DNA of 64,000 bases from Flavobacterium araucananum (GTDB lineage Bacteria; Bacteroidota; Bacteroidia; Flavobacteriales; Flavobacteriaceae): NCBI RefSeq assembly GCF_002222055.1, contig NZ_MUGS01000027.1, positions 1 through 64,000 on the forward strand, given 5' to 3'. A program made the translations under genes and the position numbers. Every line of letters begins with the position of its first letter. The stretch's first letter is position 1. A model generated the notes under the pieces. The model did no database searches and was not told the origin of the DNA. It saw nothing but the letters and a program-made list of their open reading frames with translations. This document shows, piece by piece, positions 26,907 to 34,719 of the stretch.

Positions 26907-27153
26907 ACATTAGAAATTAGAATGAACTGACCGTTTTTTTTTGTAAAAAAGCTAAGGAATGCAAAAATTTTATATTAATAAAACTCTTATATTTCGAAAA
27001 TAGAGTAAAAGTCAATAAATAACAAAAATAAAGATAATAATTTCTTTAACCAGACATCGCCTATGAACAAGGAACATTTTTTAGGTACTGACAAATCAAA
27101 CGCAATATCTAAAAAATAGTATCAAAAAAATTTCTGCAATCGGAAAAACATTT

Positions 27154-27161
27154 TATCTTTG
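27154..27161 (+). promoter_or_regulatory. tRNA-Ser promoter -7 box (TATCTTTG)
   Basis: Exact TAnnTTTG match 33 bp before the tRNA 5' end, preceded by a TTTCTG that may serve as the -33 element. Confidence 0.6.
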
Positions 27162-27193
27162 CACCCGCAATGAGAAAATGATTGCGTCTTACT

Positions 27194-27278
27194 GGAGGAA
27201 TGGCAGAGCGGTCGAATGCGGCAGTCTTGAAAACTGTTGACTGTAACAGGTCCGGGGGTTCGAATCCCTCTTCCTCCG
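27194..27278 (+). tRNA. tRNA-Ser (anticodon UGA)
   Basis: An 85-base class II tRNA. The 7-bp acceptor GGAGGAA/TTCCTCC is followed by discriminator G, and the D-arm, a CTTGAAAA anticodon loop with TGA at 27228-27230, a long variable arm (GTTGACTGTAACAGGTC region) and the T-arm GGGGGTTCGAATCCCTC are all present. CCA is not encoded. It reads UCA codons. Its 3' end is the integration target of the element family whose arms lie at 20656 and 27266. Confidence 0.97.
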
Positions 27279-27500
27279 CTAGATAAAGTTTCAAAAGAAA
27301 CTTTAAAAGTTAAAAGCCTTTAAACACTAATGTTTAAAGGCTTTTTCATTTTTACATACTTTTCAAAAAGTACATGTTTTATCAAAAAACGGTAACCTAA
27401 ATTAGTAACCTAATCATTTTTGTATTTTTTAAGGAAAAATAGGGTTACTAAAAAATGGGAATTCGACAGCAATTCCCTGTTATCACTCTCACAAAATTTC
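27266..27500 (+). repeat. Right copy of tRNA-Ser-linked attachment arm
   Basis: From the tRNA 3' end onward this repeats the arm at 20656-20905: AGTTTCAAAAGAAACTTTAA, a terminator, ACATGTTTTATCAAA, GGTAACC, GGGTTACT and AATTCCCTG. Unlike the left copy it is not followed by an integrase but by a minus-strand HTH gene. It is probably the end of a second, integrase-less element. Confidence 0.7.
27312..27346 (+). terminator. Intrinsic terminator after tRNA-Ser
   Basis: Stem AAAAGCCTTTAAACA/TGTTTAAAGGCTTTT, loop CTAA, then a T-run. It ends the tRNA transcript. Confidence 0.85.
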
Positions 27501-27534
27501 TAATTATGAAATCTTGTAGCCTTAATAATAAATA

Positions 27535-27837
27535 TTACCTCTTTTTTACTTCTTCATTCTCATTTAGAATATCATCGATTTTAGTAGCTTCATACAGAAA
27601 TATATCTCCTAATTTGGTATAAGGAAGAATCCCGGTTTGTCTGTATTTTATGATGGTATTATTAGACAAACCAAATATCTTTTTCAAATCTTCATTTCTA
27701 TAATACATCGGCCTGACTGCTTTATCGCCAATACTTAGCTTCGAATCAATTGTATCTAACTTCATCATTACAGTATCTATCAGTTGTTTTACTCTCATTA
27801 TAAAAGAGAGTTTTTTTTCTTTAATACTCTTTGTCAT
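27535..27837 (-). CDS. Excisionase-type helix-turn-helix protein
   Basis: A 100-residue protein. An N-terminal amphipathic helix (FIMRVKQLIDTVMMKLDTID) precedes a MerR/Xis-like winged helix (YRNEDLKKIFGLSNNTIIKY, TGILPYTKLGDIFLYEATKI). Such HTH_17 proteins sit beside integrases in Bacteroidota integrative elements, where they act as excisionases or local regulators. Here the integrase is 5 kb away, beyond the tRNA. Confidence 0.75.
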   Translation of the reverse strand: MTKSIKEKKLSFIMRVKQLIDTVMMKLDTIDSKLSIGDKAVRPMYYRNEDLKKIFGLSNNTIIKYRQTGILPYTKLGDIFLYEATKIDDILNENEEVKKR

Positions 27838-27888
27838 AACTAAATTTTAAGTTTATAATAAAACTAATTATATACTTCTCTGAATCAA

Positions 27889-28326
27889 TTACCAATCCTC
27901 CAGTCGCTTTTTTCTATACTGCATTCTAGTGATCAATTCTTCTAAGAATTTAACTTGTTTTTCTTTATAAGTATACCCCTTGCACTCTGAGAACTGTTTA
28001 TTAATTGAGCTCATGTTAATTTGAATGCCCTGAATTCCACAATAGGTAAAGTTATTTATAACGAACTTCTGAAATTTATTTCGATTGATTTTTTTATCTA
28101 CTGAGTCAAAAAATAAAAAACCTTCATCCATTAAGATATAAAATAAATGCGCTAGTTCAATTTTACTATAAGACGACTTACATTTTTCCTGTGATTTAGC
28201 GGATTTCAATATCATTTTTGAACAACTAACAGGATCATCTATTTTTAATAAGTTTTCTAAAAATTTCAATCTGGCCTCCAGATTAAAACAGGCATCAAAA
28301 GATTCAAATATTTTAGTTTTTTTCAT
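27889..28326 (-). CDS. RteC-like mobile-element protein
   Basis: A 145-residue protein. The part from about residue 55 (KIELAHLFYILMDEGFLFFD, FVINNFTYCGIQGIQINMSS, EKQVKFLEELITRM) has the layout of the C-terminal half of RteC. RteC regulates excision in conjugative transposons. The usual N-terminal half of RteC is missing, so it is a short relative or a truncated form. It sits between two element-type regulators on the same strand, which supports the assignment. Confidence 0.45.
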   Translation of the reverse strand: MKKTKIFESFDACFNLEARLKFLENLLKIDDPVSCSKMILKSAKSQEKCKSSYSKIELAHLFYILMDEGFLFFDSVDKKINRNKFQKFVINNFTYCGIQGIQINMSSINKQFSECKGYTYKEKQVKFLEELITRMQYRKKRLEDW

Positions 28327-28349
28327 AAATAGTGTATTTTAATACCTCA

Positions 28350-28637
28350 TTATTCCAAATGAAAATAAACTTTACTTCTTTTATTTTTATTTTTTGTTGG
28401 TAGATAAATAACATATCCATAAGCATCTAATTCCCGCATACACTTATGATACGTCTTGGGAGAAGCTATTTTAGCGATATTTTGAATTTCTATGCTGTAA
28501 GCCTGTACCGGATTAACAAAACCCTTATCCAATCGGAATTGAAGCAAAGCAGCATATATAGCTATATGTGTCGTACTTATACGAAAGTCTTTTTCAATGG
28601 CTAGAAAAAAAGCTGACAAGGGTTTTAAATTATCCAT
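28350..28637 (-). CDS. Integrative-element HTH regulator
   Basis: 95 residues from ATG 28637 (a GTG precedes it by one codon). MDNLKPLSAFFLAIEKDFRI, STTHIAIYAALLQFRLDKGF and ASPKTYHKCMRELDAYGYVI make a winged-helix similar to small regulators often found in Bacteroidota conjugative elements. The last element, SKVYFHLE, is a typical wing strand. Role probably in control of the mobile-element genes. Confidence 0.65.
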   Translation of the reverse strand: MDNLKPLSAFFLAIEKDFRISTTHIAIYAALLQFRLDKGFVNPVQAYSIEIQNIAKIASPKTYHKCMRELDAYGYVIYLPTKNKNKRSKVYFHLE

Positions 28638-28642
28638 CACAT

Positions 28643-28804
28643 TTAAATTGAGTTACCCTGCTTCTTTTTTTTTGTGTTTTTCTTCCCGGATTCAGAAGAT
28701 TCAGAATTAACATCCTGATTCTGCTTTACTTCTTTGTTTGTTAATTTTCCTTCAGACTCGCTTTGTTTCTGATCTTTATTCTCGCGATCATTGATCCTCT
28801 GCAT
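28643..28804 (-). pseudogene. C-terminal tail of a lost element gene
   Basis: A minus-strand frame ending in QNQDVNSESSESGKKNTKKK and then KQGNSI. It is rich in Lys, Ser and Glu, as in the disordered ends of relaxases and primases of Bacteroidota elements. Its coding sequence runs into the plus-strand TraG/MobC fragment at about 28791-28804, where the upstream part of the gene should be, so it is a remnant cut at a rearrangement point. It could be read from an ATG at 28804 as a 53-residue peptide. Confidence 0.45.
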
Positions 28805-29690
28805 TGACCCCGCCTATCTTAATGACGTAATGGAGCAGCTTGAAGGTCAGATTGCATCTGCCAAAATATCCATGGCCAGGCTTTCTTCTGCGCAGCTATA
28901 TTATGTGCTTTCCGGAAATGATTTTACTTTAGACATCAATAATCCTCTGGAGCCTAAAATTGTCTGTATGGGAAATAATCCTCAAAAAATTCAGACCTAT
29001 GGTGCTGTATTATCTTTATATGTAAGTCGTTTGATCAAACAGGTCAATCAAAAAGGAAAGCTAAAAAGCAGTCTGATCTTTGATGAATTTCCAACTATTT
29101 ATCTCAATAATATGGACAGTCTTATTGCAACGGCAAGAAGCAATAAAGTAGCCACCTGTTTAGGGATTCAGGATTTTAGTCAGCTTCGAAAAGACTATGG
29201 ACGCGAGCAGGCGGATGTGATCCTGAATATTACCGGCAATATCATAAGCGGTCAGGTCAACGGAGATACGGCTAAACAGCTTTCAGAGCGATTTGGAAAG
29301 ATCATGCAGGACCGCGAAAGCCTGTCAATCAATAGCGCAGACACTTCAATCAGCAGGTCAAAACAATTGGAATTTGCCGTCCCTGTCTCAAAGATTTCTT
29401 CTTTGAGTTCCGGCGAATTTGTGGGCATCGTAGCGGATAATCCTGACTGCAAGATTGAACTTAAAACCTTTAATTCAGAAATTATAAACGATCATGATTC
29501 ACTTAAAAAAGAAGAGAATTCATATCAGGATATTGCCCCTGTTCGAAAAATAAACAATAGTATCGTACAGCAAAATTACCTGCAGGTAAAACAGGATATA
29601 CAGGAGGTACTTCAGGCTGAAATGGAAAGGCTTATCAATAATCCAGCATTACAGCATTTAATCATTAAGAAGCAAGCCCCAACAGATTAA
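28791..29690 (+). pseudogene. 5'-truncated TraG/MobC type IV coupling protein
   Basis: About 299 codons matching only the C-terminal half of the MobC/TraG coupling ATPase. Visible motifs are LEGQIASAKISMARLSSAQL, YVLSGNDFTLDINNP, SSLIFDEFPTIY (Walker B), IATARSNKVATCLGIQDFSQ and GNIISGQVNGDTAKQLSERF. The N-terminal membrane anchor and the Walker A loop are missing; the family is about 600-700 residues. The break coincides with the end of the minus-strand remnant, so a deletion or inversion joined them. It can no longer pump DNA. Confidence 0.85.
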
Positions 29691-29710
29691 ATGCTATAAT
29701 CCCGAATGTC

Positions 29711-29905
29711 TTATTCTAAATCACGGGTAATGTTTAACAATTTGTGATATAGACGGTTTTCTATGTCCTTAACCTCCCTATAGGCAGGTATACGGTCAAC
29801 TGAAAGTCCTTTATCTTTTGCAGCAGCCTCCAGATCCTTTAAATCAATTAAAACAAAGTCATAAGCCGCTTTCAGCTCAGTAATAGATAGATCCTCAATT
29901 TTCAT
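29711..29905 (-). CDS. Small protein of unknown function
   Basis: 65 residues from ATG 29905: MKIEDLSITELKAAYDFVLI, then KDLEAAAKDKGLSVDRIPAY and ENRLYHKLLNITRDLE. Mostly helical and charged, and likely a coiled-coil pair. Upstream codons in frame extend to 29965 but look noncoding. Similar mini-proteins accompany mobilisation genes in Bacteroidota elements. No function is known. Confidence 0.5.
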   Translation of the reverse strand: MKIEDLSITELKAAYDFVLIDLKDLEAAAKDKGLSVDRIPAYREVKDIENRLYHKLLNITRDLE

Positions 29906-29965
29906 TAAATGTGTGGTTTTAAAAATTAATATAAGATTTTGGTAGTTTACTGTCTTTCTTCTCAA

Positions 29966-30282
29966 AAACTACTCCTTGCAATTTACAAAAAAAATTCTCT
30001 CTCAAATCTTCTTTACTAAATAAACGTGGCGTTTTAATGCTGTTTTAAATTTTCAATACGAAACGGATTAAAAGGGCAGCTAAGATAGCAGCGCTCCTTG
30101 CAGTGCATGCGCATAACGGCCGGTATTTACCTGCCGCCCTTCGGGACTTATAGCCCTCCCTTTCGGAGTCACTGCCTTATTTTGCTTTCTTTTTTTCCGT
30201 TTTTTCTTTTGAAAATAATCTCAGATCAGATGGAACTTTAATATTACAGTTCATTAAACATCAACGCCAAAAAATCACTGTT
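29966..30282. other. Element spacer with GC-rich hairpins
   Basis: No gene seen. From about 30075 to 30175 the base composition jumps to GC-rich, with small hairpins (CCCTTCGGG, CCCTTTCGGAG). This is typical of noncoding segments in Bacteroidota mobile elements. A similar patch lies at 56715-56820 before the RadC-like gene. Confidence 0.4.
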
Positions 30283-30645
30283 ATGAAAGCCTTTAAAAAA
30301 TCAGACTACCGAGAATATGAGGTAAGCACAGAATTTAATACTATTATTTTAAGCAGCATAGAAAGTTATGACGGCAAGAAGAAACAGCAGTTAAAATCTT
30401 TTTTAGAATATCTGCAAAACAGCGGTTGCATCAGCGGTATGATCGGGGAATTTATCTATCACAATGACTGCAAAGTCTTTTACATCAAACATCTGGAAGA
30501 TTTAGAAAACATAAAAAATGATCTGGAAGATTCTTATGCAGAGCCTATAGTAAACCGTTATAAAAGCCCTCATTATACCTTTATGTGCTGGCTTTGCTTT
30601 GAGGAGTATTGCTGCAATATCTACTCTAATGTATTTGACATTTAA
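30283..30645 (+). CDS. Mobile-element protein of unknown function
   Basis: A 120-residue acidic protein: MKAFKKSDYREYEVSTEFNT at the start and SPHYTFMCWLCFEEYCCNIY near the end, with five Cys in the last 30 residues. No signal peptide. I do not recognise a domain. It follows the GC-rich spacer and is probably the last gene of the element remnant on this strand. Confidence 0.5.
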   Translation: MKAFKKSDYREYEVSTEFNTIILSSIESYDGKKKQQLKSFLEYLQNSGCISGMIGEFIYHNDCKVFYIKHLEDLENIKNDLEDSYAEPIVNRYKSPHYTFMCWLCFEEYCCNIYSNVFDI

Positions 30646-30756
30646 TTTTATAATGAAACTATCCTGCTTGATGGCAGTACACAGCTTAAATTACAGAAAG
30701 TTTTTAATCTCTATCCTGATTTTTACATAAATGTAGTAGTATTCTAAATTAAAAAA

Positions 30757-30785
30757 ACAGGGATTGATATCTATAAATCCCTGTT
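30757..30785 (-). terminator. Intrinsic terminator of ATPase-HNH operon
   Basis: Stem AACAGGGATT/AATCCCTGTT with a 9-base loop. On the minus strand it is followed by a T-run. It lies 84 bp after the HNH gene stop. Confidence 0.7.
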
Positions 30786-30868
30786 CTGGTGCGAGCAGAC
30801 ACTTGAAGTTTACAATGTTTTAAGTATTATAAATTCCTCACAAAGCCGGAATTTCATTTTGCTTCTTT

Positions 30869-32149
30869 CTAATATTTCTCCAAAAAACGAAACATATTTA
30901 CAAAGTATTTATTTAAAAACTTGTGCTCTGCAAAATAGTGATCATGTAAATCCCTATGGAACTTCGAATTTTTCTCCTTACTAAATCCTTCACTGTAAAA
31001 GGGAGTTCCAATTTGATCATCATACCATTTTAGATGAATATTAATAGGATCTGATGTTGTCATCATGTCAAAAAACTTTCCAATAGATCTAATCCCGTTA
31101 TGAGTTTTATTGAGATTCCTGAAAATTCTATTTGCATTTTTTAAATGTTCAGCATCTGAATACTTTCGCTTTAATTTAAAAACGTTGATGTTACCCTTAT
31201 CATGCCTTTCATCTATTTTGTCTCTTTCTCCAACAAGTTGTTTGAATCTTGCGGAATCAGTTTCGCAGTTGAATCTTAAATCAATACCTTTTATCTTATT
31301 TTTTTCATCCTTAACAGGAATAAATCTGGCACTTTTTCCAAAGCCATCAATATAAGGATTGAGATGAAATTCGTCTGTAAAAGTAATAGATCCTTTATTT
31401 GTAGAATTGCAGGTTGATCCACTTGGAACCAAGTTAAACATACTAAACGATAATAGAGGATAAGTAGTTTGGCTGAAGAAATGATCCAATTGATGGGCTG
31501 TAGCATCTTGCTTTTTATCTATTTGAATAGCATCTGGCTCATTATCTGTTGACATAGCATCCTGCTCATCATCTAATGGCATAATCTCAACATTTTCTAA
31601 ATTACAATAAGGGCAGTAGATCACAAAATTGCTCTCATTAAAAAAATTTTTTATAGGTTCTCTAACAAATCCGTAATCAAAAACTAATTTGATAAGCTTT
31701 AATTCCTTCTCCGAAGAAGGCAGCATCATTGACATCAACTTTTGATTTCTTAAAAATAATTCTTCCGCCGGGCAAATTAATAGTTCCCCCATTTCTTTTC
31801 CATCATCTTTTAATAGATGTTGCAGAAGATCAATAATCCCCTGAACATTCACGGAACCCAAGTGGTTTGTCGAGCCTAAAGCTAAATATTCCCCTATTGT
31901 TTTTTTATAATTGGGTTTATCATAATCGACTTCTTCTTTGAATTTCTTTTGATAGATTATTTTAATCGCATTTCTGGTCACAACTTTAAAACTGGCAATA
32001 TTCAATTCAAGATCAATGTCTTTTCCTTGTAAGTGTTCCAAGCTGATTTTTAAAAAATTAATTCTGTTAACAACCTCGTCTTTTGTTGCCTTTAGATACT
32101 CCTTTTTCTTCTCCTTCTCTTTAACTTTATCAATAGTTAACTTAATCAT
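30869..32149 (-). CDS. HNH endonuclease-like partner of AAA ATPase (PtuB-like)
   Basis: A 426-residue protein. CPYC (179-182) and QLDHFFSQTTYPLLSFSMFN (220 onward), followed by LVPSGSTCNS, form a split HNH/zinc fold like that of PtuB and related retron-linked nucleases. The catalytic His is in LDHFF and the Asn in FNLVP. The second zinc knuckle reads PSGSTC instead of the usual PSCxxC, so one Cys is missing. A 27-residue insert of three 9-residue repeats separates CPYC from LDH. Its ATG overlaps the ATPase stop (ATGATTAA), showing translational coupling. Probably an anti-phage effector nuclease. Confidence 0.7.
   Translation of the reverse strand: MIKLTIDKVKEKEKKKEYLKATKDEVVNRINFLKISLEHLQGKDIDLELNIASFKVVTRNAIKIIYQKKFKEEVDYDKPNYKKTIGEYLALGSTNHLGSVNVQGIIDLLQHLLKDDGKEMGELLICPAEELFLRNQKLMSMMLPSSEKELKLIKLVFDYGFVREPIKNFFNESNFVIYCPYCNLENVEIMPLDDEQDAMSTDNEPDAIQIDKKQDATAHQLDHFFSQTTYPLLSFSMFNLVPSGSTCNSTNKGSITFTDEFHLNPYIDGFGKSARFIPVKDEKNKIKGIDLRFNCETDSARFKQLVGERDKIDERHDKGNINVFKLKRKYSDAEHLKNANRIFRNLNKTHNGIRSIGKFFDMMTTSDPINIHLKWYDDQIGTPFYSEGFSKEKNSKFHRDLHDHYFAEHKFLNKYFVNMFRFLEKY
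31493..31573 (-). repeat. Triplicate 27-bp repeat inside HNH gene
   Basis: It encodes DEQDAMST-, DNEPDAIQI- and DKKQDATAH-like units, each centred on (Q/P)DA, within the loop between the two halves of the HNH zinc fold. Confidence 0.6.
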
Positions 32150-34316
32150 GATTCTCTATAAAATTAAGGATTGATGCTTTTAAATATTGATCGCCGATAA
32201 GATCCACAAGTACTCCGTCGACATCTTTTTTATACTTTTCTTCTTTTATTTTTTGAATAAGGAGCTCTATTTTTTTCTCCGCAAATGCACCAATAAGAGT
32301 GTCATCCATGAAAAAATTATCAGCCAATAAATCGTTTATGTTCGCAGCAAAAGTCTCACTTTCATTCTCTTTTACTATAGTTTTTCCTTCCGCATCGCGA
32401 TCAAGAAGCAGAACATTACTCGAAGGAATATCTGATAAAATAAAAGGTGAATGCGTTAGAAACAATATATTAATCGATGAAATCCCTCCTTTCCCTTTCA
32501 AATACAGATTGCCAATCGAATTCCTTAACTCATTAATAAATTTGCGCTGCAGGTCCGGATGAAAATAAAGTTCGACTTCATCAAATAAAATATTCACCGC
32601 CGTATAAGATAATCTCTCTTCTGAATTAGAGATCGACTGAAGATTAATGATATGATAAACCACACTCTGTACAACATGAATAAACTGCTGTTCACCTGAA
32701 CTCATAAGATCAAAAAAGGAAGGTTCACCTGTTTTACTTTTCAATTCGATATCAATCAAAAACATTGACGAAGGAAGATGATTGATAATATCTCCATAAT
32801 CAGGAGATTCCATCCACTCTAATAGTTCTTTGGGAGAAAATACTACTGATTCTACAAGTTTATTATCTGAATCCAAAAAGTTTTTGGGACTGCCTTTCCT
32901 ATCATAAGTATGAATGATAAAATGGATTGCCTGTCTTATCTTAAAGGTTATATGAGTGTCATCTTCTTTAATTTTTTCTGCTAAAACACCTGCCTCTTTT
33001 ATCGAAGTTGGATAAACAAAACCATCATAGGTTTTGCAAATCTTAACCATTTTTTGAAGAAGGTAATTACTGATCAAAGTAAATATTCCCTCATCTAAAT
33101 CTGTTCTGATCGTACCAATCTTTTGACCTGGAATAAATTGCTCATAAACCTGATTAATCAATTCAAGCTCTACATCTTTCCCTTTTAAAAAATTTCCGGT
33201 ATCAACAATTCTATACTTCTCGATCTTTTTTTCATTTAATCGAAAGTGAATGGATTTTACAAACTGTATTTCTGTTAACGGGAGATCTTTACCGTCTGTA
33301 CTCTGCTTGCAGCTGCTTAAGAGATTGGAAAGCAGACGATATTTAGCAAAGTGATTTTCTTCATTAACATCAAATCGACCATCGGTTCTCATAGGATTAA
33401 TAACAACAGGGGTCTTGTACCCGTCATTTTTATGAAATAACGAAGTGATCCAGCCTCCTATGACATTAGAATTTAAAGAATAATTGGAATAATTTATAGC
33501 AATAGTGTAAAAAAACAGTTTTGAAATAAGAACATTAATATCAAATATCTTCCCTATTTTTATTTGTCGTATCACTGTTTTCACAGCAGGATCCGTTTCC
33601 TCTCCCACACTTCCCACCAGAGAAATCTCAAAACCATTGTTAAGTTTATCATTGACAACTAAAGAAAATATAGTATGTGATGCCTGAAATATAATCTCCG
33701 CTTTTAATTGACTGCTGACTCTTTGAATTTCCTTAAGTTCTGAATTGATCTGGAACTCCTTATCATTCAGTGCTTGTTTTTTATCATCATATAACCTCCG
33801 CTCTTCTTCATAAGCTAAGAAACGGGATTTTAAAAATTCAAAGTTGGGAAGTTTTTCTTTGTCGTTTTTTAATAGCTTCTGAATTTCTTCGTTAATACTC
33901 TGACCTGGACTTTCTGTACTCAACTTTTTACGCTCTTTTTCCAATTCCTCCAATTGGTAATTGAGGTTATCTGTGTTATGATTCATAATTTTAGTACGCA
34001 GGGAAAAGATGTAGATAGCAGCAAAGAAAAGCTCAGCCAGTGTACTTTTACCAGAGCCGTTTCTTCCAGCAACTGCTGAAATATTTAGAGCTATTTCTCT
34101 TTTATCAAGTGTTTCAACATAATATAAATCCGATTGATGATCTTCTTTTGAAATCACCTCCACAACAGTTTCTCCTTTTTTCAGTGGCTTTTTACTGTCG
34201 TTTAAGAATTCATACTGATTATAGAATTTATAGAATTCCCCTTCCTGGAGATTTTTCCTGAAATTTTTATCACATCCATTCAGTGCTCTGATGGCTATAA
34301 GTTTAAAATTAGACAT
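32142..34316 (-). CDS. AAA/ABC-type ATPase of a Septu-like defence pair (PtuA-like)
   Basis: A 724-residue SMC/OLD-related ATPase. Walker A is GRNGSGKST (about 84-92). A long helical insert follows (about 105-215, including LNYQLEELEKERKKLSTESP). The signature-like SSGEQQ is at about 539-544, Walker B ILFDEVELYFHPD at about 573-585 and the switch His in FLTHSPFILSD at about 617-627. The C-terminal FAANINDLLADNFFMDDTLI is shared with ATPases of retron/Septu PtuA type. It is the first gene of a coupled pair with an HNH nuclease. Whether it is a true Septu ATPase or a new relative cannot be told by eye. Confidence 0.8.
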   Translation of the reverse strand: MSNFKLIAIRALNGCDKNFRKNLQEGEFYKFYNQYEFLNDSKKPLKKGETVVEVISKEDHQSDLYYVETLDKREIALNISAVAGRNGSGKSTLAELFFAAIYIFSLRTKIMNHNTDNLNYQLEELEKERKKLSTESPGQSINEEIQKLLKNDKEKLPNFEFLKSRFLAYEEERRLYDDKKQALNDKEFQINSELKEIQRVSSQLKAEIIFQASHTIFSLVVNDKLNNGFEISLVGSVGEETDPAVKTVIRQIKIGKIFDINVLISKLFFYTIAINYSNYSLNSNVIGGWITSLFHKNDGYKTPVVINPMRTDGRFDVNEENHFAKYRLLSNLLSSCKQSTDGKDLPLTEIQFVKSIHFRLNEKKIEKYRIVDTGNFLKGKDVELELINQVYEQFIPGQKIGTIRTDLDEGIFTLISNYLLQKMVKICKTYDGFVYPTSIKEAGVLAEKIKEDDTHITFKIRQAIHFIIHTYDRKGSPKNFLDSDNKLVESVVFSPKELLEWMESPDYGDIINHLPSSMFLIDIELKSKTGEPSFFDLMSSGEQQFIHVVQSVVYHIINLQSISNSEERLSYTAVNILFDEVELYFHPDLQRKFINELRNSIGNLYLKGKGGISSINILFLTHSPFILSDIPSSNVLLLDRDAEGKTIVKENESETFAANINDLLADNFFMDDTLIGAFAEKKIELLIQKIKEEKYKKDVDGVLVDLIGDQYLKASILNFIENHD

Positions 34317-34719
34317 AGTAATAATGATGCAATAATGCTTTAGATAGTCTTAATCGGTTGTTATAAAACTATTGGTTAAAATTGTTTTTGGTTCAAGGTT
34401 TTCCTCAGGATCTAATTTTCAATCACTTATAAAGAGTCTTAATAAATAAGCAAGCACACTCAAAGTAATGCAGCAGGAATTAAATTAATTTATAGCTCTG
34501 CAATATCCTAGGGCCCTTACAATATTAACTAAAATCTTACTAAAAACACAAATTTTCAGCTCTAAATAGTGAAACATAAACTCTTAATAGAAAATTAAAA
34601 AGAGCTGTCCTTACGAACAGCTCTTTTAGGATTTCCATTACTATCTACAAGTCTTTTCTTTTTCTTTTTACTAATTCAAAAAAATCTAAAACCATGAAAA
34701 ATCCGAATTTCATAATATC
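34317..34719. other. Spacer between ATPase operon and protease operon
   Basis: Holds the presumed promoter of the ATPase-HNH operon and the terminator of the protease operon. No gene seen. Confidence 0.4.
34598..34627 (-). terminator. Intrinsic terminator of metalloprotease operon
   Basis: Stem AAAAGAGCTGT/ACAGCTCTTTT with an 8-base loop and T-rich sequence on the minus strand, about 90 bp after the protease stop. Confidence 0.75.

Noticed and set aside
27109..27294. Minus-strand frame across the tRNA-Ser
   Set aside because: It is the complement of the tRNA gene.
31110..31355. Plus-strand 81-codon frame within the HNH region
   Set aside because: Antisense to the HNH protein, without start signals or protein-like motifs.
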